Source: Scytalidium lignicola
Taxonomy: Eukaryota > Ascomycota > Leotiomycetes
Assembly (NCBI GenBank): GCA_002812745.2
Contig: NCSJ02000063.1
Coordinates: forward strand, 1-64,000
Direction: 5' to 3'
DNA length: 64,000 nucleotides
Shown here: positions 54,488-64,000 of the stretch, piece after piece
Position numbering within the stretch: the first letter of the stretch is position 1
Layout of the letters: the number at the start of each line of letters is the position of its first letter
The notes under the pieces: model-generated
What the model was told of the DNA's origin: nothing
What the model saw: the letters and a program-made list of their open reading frames with translations, nothing else
Database searches by the model: none
Position numbers and translations under genes: made by a program

Positions 54488-56365
54488 TCATGGCACTTCT
54501 GCATCGCTCTCGTCGCCAAATCCAAAAGCAAAGCCACCTACTGTATCTTCATCCCTAGCTTTCCCTATTGCAGCATCCCACTTCCGCTTCCTGACCTCTG
54601 TCATCTTCTCTAGCTTTTCGAGTGCTTGCTCCAGAATATCGGGGAGAACTCTTTGCATATTTTCAACAAATATGCCAAATGGATCTGTAACATCCTCCTT
54701 AAAGCCAGATACCTGGTCAGGCTTGTCCCTTAGGAACGACAGCACCCCCGGAAGGTGACTCCGAGGCACAAAGTTTTGCGTGATAGCAATACTAGAATCA
54801 AGGTTCACAACCAAATGCCACCAACCACTTGGAACATGGAGCACTTCTCCTTCCATGCATATAGCTTCTATACAACCGGGCGTGTCCCTTGCAGCAGCAT
54901 GGAATTCCAATAGCCATTCTGCGATGCTCAAAGGGCTAGTTACCTCGCTCTGATCTTCAGAGACGAAGACCCCAGGTGGAGGTGGGATGTTCTTCCCTGA
55001 CGGGAACATGATCCAATACTTAGATCCACGAAGGACTGCGTTCCATGCACTTGTTGCATTGGGATCCTTATGATAGGTGGATCCACTTCTGGCAGGTCCA
55101 ATAATTAACCATTTATCATCAGGCCGGCTATCCCCAAGAACTGCAAAAAGGTCCTCCCCAAAACATTCTGGAGGCCAGTATGCAGGAGATTCTTGATGTC
55201 TACCGACAGCCAAATTCATATTCTCAACAAAAAATCGATCAAAGAGATAAAGTGGACTCTCATCACTATTATCTCGCATATATTCCGCATACGTCTTTAA
55301 TGTCCAGTCAACCGCTTCTGCACGAAATTTGACTGTTCCATATTGTTTCAATAAGGCATCAGTATCCCATGACTTATATACAGGCCAATCTCGAACTGGC
55401 TGGGTGAGTATAAACGGCTTATCACTCCAATGTTTTGAGAAGTCATGTTGAGAGAGGTCTTTCAGGCGAGTAATCTCATTCTTTTTTGGAATATTTGTTG
55501 TATAAGGAACGAGTGACGTATGAGTACACAAGAATGGCCTATATAGCACATCCGAGAAGACATTGCCACAAGATATGGCAGAGGTGTGCTCTTCATTTAG
55601 ACCAAGCGTGGTGGAGCGCCAGGTACCACGCCAGGAAAACGATCCAAGCTTCGATTGAGGTGACCTAAAAGTATATCGATTAGCATTTCTGCAATCAGCC
55701 CAAAGGAACGATTAAATCCTTGTCGAGATCTTTGCCAAGAAAGGTATCGTTGAAAATTTATATGAGTCACCCTGGCTAATCTCCTTAACACAATCGATGC
55801 AGCACCAAAACGACACAGGATAAGGGCCCGTTGTTGTGGGTTGGAAAGATTAGGAGGATGCCAAAATCCATGGCCTTGTCGCTGCTTAAAGCTAGCAGTT
55901 AAGAAATTTATCTGAGCATGATTACTAGCGTATCGAACTTGATTCCATCCTGTACTCGAAGAGAGATATACAATCTCCTTAGGCAGAGCTCAACTTCAAG
56001 CTAAAATACTGTTCTCAGCACTGAGAGAAAGAAAACACTCACGCTATGAAAATTTGCTTCCATAAATCATCAATCCTACAGAAAGCATAGAGAAACTTGG
56101 AAGTGGAACCAAGCAAGCATAGTGAATTTGCATCAAAGTATTCCAGAAGGATGACTAATATTTCATCCGGAAACTTCTGAAATACACCAATGGAGCTACG
56201 AGCATTGCTCGTTGCCGTGTATAGATTCCCAGATGGTTTAATTCCCAAAGGATGACTTGGAATAGCCTGGTATGAATCCTCAATTGAGAGCCTGTCAGCC
56301 GCTCTACTAGACTGAATGTCTATCGCTGAAGAATCAACATCCGCTGGGATGATAGCAGATTTCAT
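54488..56365 (-). CDS. F-box and JmjC (cupin-8) domain protein
   Basis: Fe(II)/2-oxoglutarate oxygenase-type protein fused to an F-box. Exons on the minus strand are 56365-56043 and 55664-54488, joined in phase over a 378-nt intron, giving 499 aa. The F-box lies at about residues 62-106 (FQKFPDEILVILLEYFDANS). The JmjC core follows: WRGTWRSTTLGL, VLYRPFLCTHTSLVPY, then GPARSGSTYHKDPNATSAWN with the iron ligands His (about 306) and Asp (about 308), and HVPSGWWHLVVN with the distal His (about 392). The C-terminus is Glu/Lys-rich then acidic. Family relatives hydroxylate lysine or arginine residues, or act on chromatin; the target here is unknown. The F-box suggests SCF membership. Divergent from eIF4A. 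Confidence 0.87.
55665..56042 (-). other. Unusually long (378 nt) intron of the F-box/JmjC gene
   Basis: Donor GTGAGT and acceptor ACTTTTAG are good, and the junction keeps phase (IFI-A-SPQSKLGSFSWRGT). It is four to seven times longer than most introns in the window and holds an open frame of over 90 codons on the same strand with no recognisable domain. An internal exon cannot be excluded. Confidence 0.6.
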
Positions 56366-57051
56366 TTCTATTCACTTCTGGATGGAGTGTGAAGGTAGCA
56401 GAGTCCCAGGTTCGAGGCTGGATGCTCGCAAATTGAGTCAAGGTCCGTAAGGTCTGCAATCACGAGCTCCCCAGTCTTCAAGGGCTTCAACGAGCCACGT
56501 GCAATTAATGCTAGCAGTTCCTGGAACGTTCTAGACTTTGTCACGCTACACTCTGGAATAAATGCACACGGGATCAAAAACCCCCTTCTTCAACTACGGG
56601 CATTGTGCGGGTAATGGCAGATGGGAATAAATTTTCGAAGAACGTAGAAAAGAACGGGTGGCGGAGCCCTGATGTAACTGCTAAGGTTTTCCGATATCCA
56701 TGCCACCAAAAACCGCTTAGTGGTGCTCTTAGCGCTAATCGCAGGGTTGTTAATTTTCTTGACGAAACTTATATATCAAAGTTCGATCCAGCCGGTCCCT
56801 CCCACCATCAAACATACCACAAATACAAACCCAAAAGATTAACCAACCCAACTAGATCCATCAGAACTCTCTACATAGGGAGTTTGGAATCTAGATTTTA
56901 TCACAACATAAAGTTTCAGCCGCTCGCAGCCTCTCCTTTGAGATATCTGCACATTTTTTTCACCACCCCACCTCCACACTAGTAAAATTTGCATTTCTAG
57001 GTCACAAGCAAGGCTTGCGATCTAGATACTCAAGCCAAACAAACCGCAATC
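56366..57051. promoter_or_regulatory. Divergent promoter between F-box/JmjC gene and eIF4A
   Basis: 686 bp between start codons, the eIF4A side being pyrimidine-rich and CA-rich as in strongly expressed genes. An open frame at 56605-56982 is not supported. Confidence 0.5.
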
Positions 57052-58387
57052 ATGGCTTCTGCTGATAAGGGTCTTGAAGAGATCCCAGAAGGTGAGTTTT
57101 CATGCGCCAACTATGCGCATTACACCGCTTTTGACGCGGGGTTGAATGCACGAAGGCTAATAATTTTGTTGTACAGGACAAATCGAGTCCAACTATGACG
57201 AGACCGTCGACTCGTTCGATGCGATGAACCTCAAGCCGGAACTCCTCCGAGGAGTCTACGCCTACGGTTTCGAGAGACCCTCTGCTATCCAGCAGAGAGC
57301 TATTCTGCCCGTGATTAAGGTATGTTGTATACTTCAGCTTTCCCACAACGAATTTTTGCTAACGAACTCTTAGGGTCACGATGTTATTGCCCAGGCACAA
57401 TCAGGAACCGGAAAAACAGCAACATTCTCCATTTCCGTTCTCCAAAAGATCGACCCTAACATTAAGCAATGCCAGGCTTTGATCCTCGCTCCAACCCGTG
57501 AATTGGCACAGCAGATCCAAAAGGTTGTCGTTGCCATCGGTGACTTCATGAGCATTGAATGTCACGCATGCATCGGCGGTACCAGCGTTCGTGATGATAT
57601 GAAAGCTCTTCAAGATGGCCCGCAGGTCGTTGTGGGTACTCCTGGACGTGTTCACGACATGATCCAACGACGATTCTTGAAGACGGACTCAATGAAGATG
57701 TTCGTTCTCGATGAAGCCGATGAGATGCTTTCCCGTGGATTTACGGAGCAGATCTACGACATCTTCCAGCTTCTTCCTCAATCCACTCAGGTGGTCCTCC
57801 TTTCCGCCACCATGCCTCAGGACGTCCTGGAGGTCACCACCAAGTTCATGCGTGACCCTGTCCGTATCTTGGTAAAGAAGGCCGAGCTTACCCTCGAAGG
57901 TATCAAACAGTTCTATATTGCCGTTGAAAAGGAAGATTGGAAGTTGGATACTCTATCTGATTTATACGAAACCGTCACCATCACACAGGCTGTCATCTTC
58001 TGCAACACCCGAAGAAAGGTCGACTGGCTTACCGACAAGCTGACTGCCCGTGATTTCACTGTCTCCGCAATGCACGGTGATATGGATCAAGCTCAGCGTG
58101 ATTTGATTATGAAGGAATTCCGATCGGGTTCCTCCCGGGTTCTGATCGCTACTGATCTCTTGGCCCGTGGTATCGATGTCCAGCAGGTATCCTTGGTTAT
58201 TAACTACGATCTTCCTGCCAACCGTGAGAACTACATCCATCGTATCGGTCGTGGTGGCCGTTTCGGACGGAAAGGTGTTGCCATCAACTTTGTTACTGCA
58301 GAGGACGTGCGCATGATGAGAGAAATCGAGCAATTCTACAGCACTCAAATTGAGGAGATGCCAATGAATGTTGCCGATCTCATCTAA
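57052..58387 (+). CDS. TIF1: Eukaryotic initiation factor 4A (DEAD-box RNA helicase)
   Basis: ATP-dependent RNA helicase of the eIF4F cap-binding complex that unwinds 5' UTRs for ribosome scanning. Exons 57052-57091, 57177-57319 and 57374-58387 (398 aa, the usual eIF4A length). All helicase motifs are intact: Q motif ([13 protein letters not shown]), Walker [30 protein letters not shown], the second RecA domain with [30 protein letters not shown], and [13 protein letters not shown]. The 40-nt first exon encodes [14 protein letters not shown]. Codon choice is strongly biased to C-ending codons, unlike most neighbours, as expected for an abundant protein. Confidence 0.97.
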
Positions 58388-59178
58388 GTGTCTTCTTGTT
58401 TACTGATAATTAGGTATTTCACAGTTTCTGGCATAATCGGTGTTTATATAGGCATCAGTGTCGGGACCCCTTCTTCTAAGGGCTTGTGAGAGTGAGCGTC
58501 GCTGGTTCGCCCGGCACGTGAGGAAAGGGATAATTGGTGGCATAAAAGTTGCTGCACATGAGCTGCAGCTCATTGAAANTTTTTTTTGCGTACGTCGGCA
58601 ATGCCAACTAGAGGGCTGGTTGATGTTTTTCTGCTTTTATCCATCGCGGTTTCTGTAAGTAAGGATTGCTCTATGGTCATGGAGGATGCTTTCATATCAT
58701 TTCCAGATCTTGCCTTTAGGATCATGACACCGTCTTGTCACGACTTTATGAGCCCGGATCGGATGATGAAAGCCATGAATTTCATGTTAGAGGGAGACAA
58801 AATCAAAAATCTTTTCAAATTAACTATCTTCTGTTCATGTAAACGGTGTCTAGAATTTCCAATGAGAAATCCTCTGGCGGATATCTAAGTTTCCTGGCAG
58901 TTAAGCTGTTCATTATTGTGTTGCTCTGTCAGATTTGCGAACTTGATCTCGGCTGCTATCCCAGTTTAAGGGATGCTTGTTACGAAGCCAGCCGTCCCTT
59001 TCCCTTCTCATATACAATTAATCAGGCTACGAATCCAACTTTCTGAGAGATCTTTGTCTAATCAACTTGAACATTTTCGAATCATTTCTTGAGGCGTATA
59101 TAACTATAGTTATATACATATTCCCGTATCATTGAAATTCTCTAAGTTAATTCTCTCCAGTTCTCCCTATTCTCCAAA
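58388..59178. other. 3' UTR of eIF4A and spacer
   Basis: An ambiguous base at 58579 precedes eight T. A 100-codon open frame at 58586-58888 has no signature and I do not count it. A TATA-rich stretch (about 59097-59125, TATATAACTATAGTTATATACA) lies 50-80 bp upstream of the next start and could be its core promoter. Confidence 0.5.
58579..58587. other. Ambiguous base before a T8 run
   Basis: Single N followed by eight T in the 3' region of eIF4A. Confidence 0.9.
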
Positions 59179-60390
59179 ATGCCAACTAAAGGCAGTCATG
59201 AGAAGCCTCCTGCAATTGTAGGAGTTGATCAACTGTGGAAATGGCAGCTCCGAAAAGAACATTCTGCCCTTCTTATGGAGATGGAGAAATACAAAGCTGG
59301 CCTCAACAAAGATGAAGAGCATGCGGCTATTTTGGCAAAGTTGAATGACCAAGAGGAGAAAGTTAAAGCGATGGCTGAACAATGCACAAGAAAATTTGAA
59401 GAAGCAGAAGTTCGAATTAACCAGCTCGAAAAGTCGATATTTCGACTAGAAGAGCAAGAGCTTGCTAGAATCAAAGCAGCTAAAGATATAATCATACGCC
59501 AACCCGAGCTGACAGACAGTCCAACTACCATGCCTGTAGACTTGAGAGGTATTTCCCTTATTGTTGAATTACCGTATCGATAGCTGCTAAATACAAAAGG
59601 AAATCCAAGAGAAACAATGATCGTGAAATTACGAATCGACCCAAGAAGAATAATTTCTACGCAGTCTCCTATACGACCCCAAGAAACTACTACCACCTCA
59701 AGTAGGCAGCCTCCAGACTCTGCAGTCAGATGTTCCTCGACAAGAAGTTCATCTTTAACGAACATGACTACAGCTTCTCTAATAATGGCTAGAACTCTGA
59801 ATAAAGAGGCCGAAATAGCAGTTTTATCCGAGCCATCAGCGGGAACAGAGACCGTCAGCAAGCCCTCAATTGCAGAACCAATATGCAAGAAGCAACCTGC
59901 GCATATTCCACATGAAAACACTAAGAAAGGTTCAACTATCTTTTCGATGCCTAAATTGGCCCAGGGGAGATCAACACTAGAAGACTATGTTCAAAAATCA
60001 CAAACCCTTGCAAGAGATGTCCCGAAAGATCGTGAAGTAGAGTTCATTGCTGCTTTTATCAAGGGTATCAAGAATGCCAGTACCAGGAAGAAACTCGTTC
60101 AGAAGTTGATGTCCATCCACCCATCGACAACAAAAGGTAAAAATGAAGTAGAGATAATTTGCATGTGGTCTGATGTTGAGGATGGCTTAAGAAAAGCCAA
60201 TTTAGCATTGCTCTCCACTACTAGTGTTCCGAGTAAAAAAAAAGAGGATGATAATCCCTCCTCAGATGTTAGGTTCGGACTGTTAATCTATTTTCTGCTT
60301 GAATTTGCGGCGACTAGCTTTTTATTCATTGCAAGTCATAAATACAACAGGAGAAGCTGTATCCATTTTTGCTATCGTACAAAGATTTAG
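59179..60390 (+). CDS. Coiled-coil protein with a possibly Gag-like C-terminal domain, unknown function
   Basis: Not recognised as a named family. Exons 59179-59548 and 59600-60390 (51-nt intron, GTATTT..AAAAG, phase kept) give about 386 aa. Residues 25-110 form a strong coiled coil (LMEMEKYKAGLNKDEEHAAI, then KFEEAEVRINQLEKSIFRLE). A disordered Ser/Thr segment follows. Then a compact helical block, LEDYVQKSQTLARDVPKDRE, EFIAAFIKGIKNASTRKKLV, IICMWSDVEDGLRKANLAL, resembles the helical core of retrotransposon capsid (Gag-like) proteins; this likeness is my impression. The last 40 residues are hydrophobic (FGLLIYFLLEFAATSFLFIA) and may be a tail anchor or a read-through intron: splicing 60268-60350 would give KLYPFLLSYKDL and a longer end instead. 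The protein is small, with no reverse transcriptase nearby. Confidence 0.55.
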
Positions 60391-60555
60391 TAGGAATCAT
60401 TTCAGTTCTCAACAAATATATATGTAGCAGCATATCCTTACCCAGTGTCTCCATATGTCGACAGATGAAAATTACATAAAAAGAACTCCTCCCAATACCT
60501 GTACCGAATTTAAGCTTGCAAAGCTAAAAAATCACAACAGATCTCATAGCCAATA

Positions 60556-61887
60556 CTATTGGCTCCCGTCGTCAGGCAATTCATCAATAACCTTGGTAAC
60601 CATCTCAATCAACTCGTCAACGTCTGGCCGCTCCGAGGGTTCAACCTTCAAACATTTCCTAACAATCTCTCGAACGCTTTCGCTGATCCCGCTATCAGTG
60701 GTCTGTCCCCCTTGGGCTGCCGGTTTCTTCTTTCCGCCGGGTACTTCATCTGGAAATCTCCAATCACCACCAAGAACACAGATGCTCAAGCTTCCACCAG
60801 TCTCATCACTTCGCATCTCGAAGGGGGATTTGCCAACAAGACAAGCATAAAGGGTGCAACCGAGTGACCAGATATCGACCATGGCGTCGATTGTGCTACC
60901 TGTTTTTACGTCGAATAATTCAGGGGCGCGGTAAGGCATGGTTGAATGCTCTGCTGCTTCGTCTTGCACAGCTAGAGCTTGAGATCTCGAGGTGATTGGA
61001 GTTGGTGTGGGGGCTAAGGATCCAAGATCCATGAGAATGGGTTCTACACCATTATCGTCGATCATGATATTTGCTACAAGTAGTTAGCTTTGGTAGCTGT
61101 CGAGTCATCCATGTTACTTGCCAGGCTTGATATCTCTATGAGCATATGCTCTGGCCTCCCCAGGTGCCATGCCTTCCTGGCTTCTGGTGACCTCACCATC
61201 CATCAGCGGTTCTTGCTGTTCATCATCTAATTCTGATTCCGGAACATTTTGCCTTCTTTCTTGCGCAGCCTCTGCATCAGCGACTGCCGCTTGCCCTCTT
61301 GCCCTCTTTGCATTCTTCAAACTGTTTACACCACCAGGACCACCTTGAACCTTGTATTGATGCATCGCCTTCAATCCTTTACACACCCCTAGGAACAAGA
61401 CCATCAACTGCCTTTCCGGAAACTTAGTGTGGTTTACCAAGTTCGCATTGATAATATCCTGAAGGTTCCCTCGTCGGTAATAAGGCAGCAGGATATATAC
61501 AGTTTTCGCGCCTGGATCTGATCGGTCCGATGATACACAGTAGTCCACACTATGGATGATATTTGGATGTGGTGTAAAGAGCGCATATGCTTCGACTTCT
61601 TTCATTGCTTGCGCTACGGATTCCTGTCCAAAAGGACAGCGAATCTTTTTCAGCGCATAGAGTGCTTCGCTACTGGTATCTTGAACAAGGTATACATATG
61701 AGAACCCGCCCTTGGTTTTCGGTCAGTGCGAGCAGTTCATAATGTTTGTGATGTTTAGTGTCCGTACCTCTCCAAGTAACCGCAGGATCTTGAAGCTCCG
61801 GCTATTGATCTTCAATTGAGGAGAGCCAGGAAAACAGCTTATGCAATTCGTTATGGTATATAATAAATCCTGGATGTATTGCGCCAT
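60556..61887 (-). CDS. ENV7: Env7/STK16-like serine/threonine kinase (NAK family)
   Basis: Exons on the minus strand are 61887-61768, 61710-61122 and 61073-60556 (408 aa). The last intron (61074-61121) begins GC, not GT (GCAAGT..GTAG); using it restores the catalytic loop HRDIKPAN. The N-terminus has a Cys pair (NCISCFPGSP), the expected palmitoylation site that anchors Env7 to the vacuole. Kinase motifs: glycine loop GEGGFSYVYLVQD, VAIK-type Lys in ALKKIRCPF, HRDIKPAN, a DLGS replacing DFG, APE in MPYRAPELFDV, and DIWSLGCTLY. A low-complexity insert of about 60 residues (KNAKRARGQAAVADAEAAQE onward) sits between the alphaE helix and the catalytic loop. Relatives regulate vacuole fusion and Golgi traffic. 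Family is clear; the symbol is by likeness. Confidence 0.88.
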
Positions 61888-62364
61888 GGCTGCTAACTGA
61901 TTTGCGATGGCCGGCGCTGAAAGCCTTGTGAAGCTTCACCAATTACCGGCTTGCACGAAGTTGGAATAGATTCAGGACTTAATTGCTGAAGGATGATATA
62001 ACAAGAAATTCAGACTATGATGCGGTCCATTAATTGAGTGCTGGATTAAATCGCAGCTCTTAGGTACAGCCTTTTTGAGCTTTGGGATGACAGGTATGAG
62101 GTTCTCGAGAGAACAATAACACAACGTAAGCCCGTGTCTCCATATTTAGCATCCTGCTGCTTACAGGTCAACGTGGCTTGCAGGGGTCCGGTTTACAGAT
62201 GGCCTGTCGGATCGTTACGTCGCAAGTTAGCTTCAGGGCGGGGTACACAAGCTCAACGAACGATACTTTTATTCCTGGCCATCAGCACACACATCTCTAT
62301 TATTGATTGAAGATCTTCCTAGAGATTGCCAATATCCACTTCAGGGTTTCATAGCATCTCCATT
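61888..62364. promoter_or_regulatory. Divergent promoter between the ENV7-like kinase and the S9 peptidase
   Basis: 477 bp between divergent starts. The peptidase frame is open back to 62326 without an ATG. No clear element seen. Confidence 0.5.
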
Positions 62365-64000
62365 ATGACTATTCGCGCGAAAAAGTTCACCCCAGAGGTG
62401 CTACTTTCTGCGCCTAGACGGTCTGGAGCTACGCCAAATAGTCAAGGCACTTTAGCATTGTTCACGGTCTCAACATACTCCTTTGAATCACACTCTAAAA
62501 CTGCAGAGATCCGTGTATTGGACATAGAGACTGGAGATACAAAAACATTAACTCACGATTTGAATGCCAGTGAACCAAATTGGCTAGGTGATGAGGACCT
62601 CGTGGTGTGGTTGAATGGAGGTGGAAAAGGCACCACAAGTTTATTGCTGAAGGACGCTCGCTCCCCAAATTCAGAGTATAGATAAATCATAGCTTTTCAC
62701 TTTATGTACTAAGTGTTCCTAGACCTTCCACGATTTCTACCTTCGACGGTCCCGTCTCCAATCTTAAAATCAAACGTCTAGATGATAGCACTTTCGCATT
62801 CGCTGTAACAGGCTTAGCTACCCCTGCAGGGGACCTCTATAATTCAGAAACGGCCAAGAAGCCCCTATCGACAGGCAAAGTATACACAAGTCTCTTTGTC
62901 AAGCATTGGGATTCATACGTTACCGAGAACAAAAATAGCATCTTCTATGGTTCTTTGAAGAAGACCGGGAAGACGTATGAGTTATCTTCGTCTGGTTTAA
63001 TCAATGCGCTCCATGGTCACTCAGTTAAGCTAGAAAGCCCGGTTCCACCATTTGGAGGATTAGGAGACTTTGACATCAGCACATCAGGCATTATTTTTGT
63101 TGCTAAAGATCCCAAACTCTGCCCAGCGAACTACACCAAGACCGACTTGTATTATATCCCGTTAAGTGATTTCAGTAAGAAACTGACAGCCCCCCAAATC
63201 ATAAAGACAGGAAATTTGAAAGGCTATAGCAACTCGCCGGTATTTAGTCCAGATGCAAAGTCCGCGGTGTTCACTCGGATGAAGAGTGACCGTTATGAGA
63301 GCGACAAGCCAAGGCTGCTTCTCATTCCTGACCTCTCAGATCCTGTCAATGTTCAGGAATTCTTTGAGACTAAGGATGGAGAAGGTAGTTGGGATTTGAA
63401 ACCAGAGAGCGTGATATTTAGTGAAGATGGGAGCACATTATTTGTAACAGCTGAAGAGAACGGCCGAGTTAAGCTGTTCTCTCTTCCGGCATCACCTCGC
63501 CATGCTACCGATTTACCAACAGCCCTTATTAACGACGGAACTGTCACAGACGTCAAGACCTTACCAAATGGCCGTCTTCTTATCAGCAGTAACTATCTCG
63601 TTGATAATAGCACATACTTCACTTTGGATCCTTCCAATCCTTCAAAAATGTCTGTGATATCATCAAACTCTAAAATGGGCAAGATGTTTGGTCTCTCTCA
63701 AAAACAGGTCAGTGAAATTTGGTTTGCTGGAGCAGGAGAGTATAAGGTGCACGCATGGGTGCTCACACCATCGAATTTCGATAAATCCAAGAAATATCCA
63801 TTGGCGTATCTCATCCACGGAGGGGTATGTATCCATCTCTCCTATTAAACACTTGCTATATGCTGAAAAAATGAAGCCACAAGGTGCCTGGAATGAGGGA
63901 TGGTCGACAAGATGGAATCCTGGTATGAAAGCGCATATTATGGCAGCATATATACTTTACTAACCACCATGTAGCTATATTCGCAGAAGCTGGTTATGTC
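62365..64000 (+). CDS. S9 prolyl-oligopeptidase-family peptidase (dipeptidyl-peptidase V-like), 3' end missing
   Basis: N-terminal part of an S9C-type serine peptidase, cut by the window end. Exons 62365-62675, 62723-63824, 63877-63922 and 63975 to at least 64000. Introns are 47-52 nt and each keeps phase (the third junction rebuilds GGPQGAWNEGWSTRWNPA). Residues 1-450 are the beta-propeller (APRRSGATPNSQGTLALFTV, blades with SPDAKSAVFTRM-type repeats). The hydrolase domain starts at PLAYLIHGGPQGAWNE, where HGG precedes the oxyanion region; the catalytic Ser, Asp and His lie beyond the window. The first ATG in frame, 62365, gives MTIRAKKFTPEVLL with no hydrophobic signal peptide, unlike secreted fungal DppV. 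Either this is an intracellular paralogue or a signal-peptide exon was missed. Confidence 0.85.

Noticed and set aside
56401..56440. GGTTCGAGGCT, like a tRNA B box
   Set aside because: No A box, no cloverleaf stems around it; it is near the start of the F-box/JmjC gene.
58586..58888. 100-codon open frame after eIF4A
   Set aside because: Lies in the 3' UTR, has no recognisable features, and follows an uncertain homopolymer.
59229..59921. 230-codon minus-strand open frame over the coiled-coil gene
   Set aside because: Spans the intron and both exons of the sense gene; composition (Ser/Cys/Phe-rich) is that of antisense to Glu/Lys/Ala codons.
1..64000. Secondary-metabolite cluster or mobile-element system
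   Set aside because: No PKS, NRPS, P450 group, transposase, reverse transcriptase or terminal repeats were found; gene content is core housekeeping.

Overview
The window is nuclear DNA of a filamentous ascomycete (Pezizomycotina). This follows from densely packed genes on both strands, short introns (about 45-100 nt) with GT..AG ends and CTAAC/CTAAT-like branch sites, and the gene set: Osh-type oxysterol-binding protein, TRP/ML-like membrane protein, vacuolar alpha-mannosidase, Eaf6, Env7-like kinase, Bna1, CTR copper transporter, Nudix CoA pyrophosphatase. Many lineage-specific Ser/Pro-rich proteins also fit. A leotiomycete is my guess; the sequence alone does not prove it. I rebuilt exons by hand by requiring open frame, splice consensus and phase to agree.

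Layout. 0-5 kb: a large conserved fungal protein of unknown function, broken by one ambiguous base. 5-9 kb: TRP-family membrane protein. 9-12.5 kb: promoter rich in simple sequence, then an 8-exon Osh6/7-type lipid-transfer protein. 12.9-18.4 kb (minus): U2AF small subunit, an AT-rich gene-poor stretch, and valyl-tRNA synthetase. 18.8-23.5 kb (plus): MutL homologue of Mlh2 type and a Cys/Met-metabolism PLP enzyme. 24-31 kb: CCCH/Smr protein (minus), Tvp38-like Golgi protein (plus), unknown Cys-Pro protein (minus). 31-38 kb (plus): F-box protein with a C-terminal CaaX box, then an unknown basic protein. 38-48 kb: Ams1 alpha-mannosidase, Nudix hydrolase, beta-carbonic anhydrase, CTR copper transporter, 3-hydroxyanthranilate dioxygenase, FAH-family acylpyruvase. 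48-54 kb: two unknown proteins, a PWI/RS splicing protein, Eaf6. 54-64 kb: F-box/JmjC protein, eIF4A, a coiled-coil protein with a possibly Gag-like domain, Env7/STK16-like kinase, and the 5' part of an S9 prolyl-oligopeptidase-family peptidase that runs off the window.

Most of this is core housekeeping sequence in short divergent or convergent pairs. I see no biosynthetic cluster, rRNA, tRNA, CRISPR or intact transposon. No single region is clearly a new system. The best leads are: a prenylation motif on an F-box/beta-propeller-like protein; a presequence-like stretch upstream of and in frame with the valyl-tRNA synthetase AUG; an AKI peroxisomal tail on the Nudix enzyme; a GC-AG intron in the kinase; tandem MCB boxes; a GTAC-dense block; and the coiled-coil/Gag-like gene.
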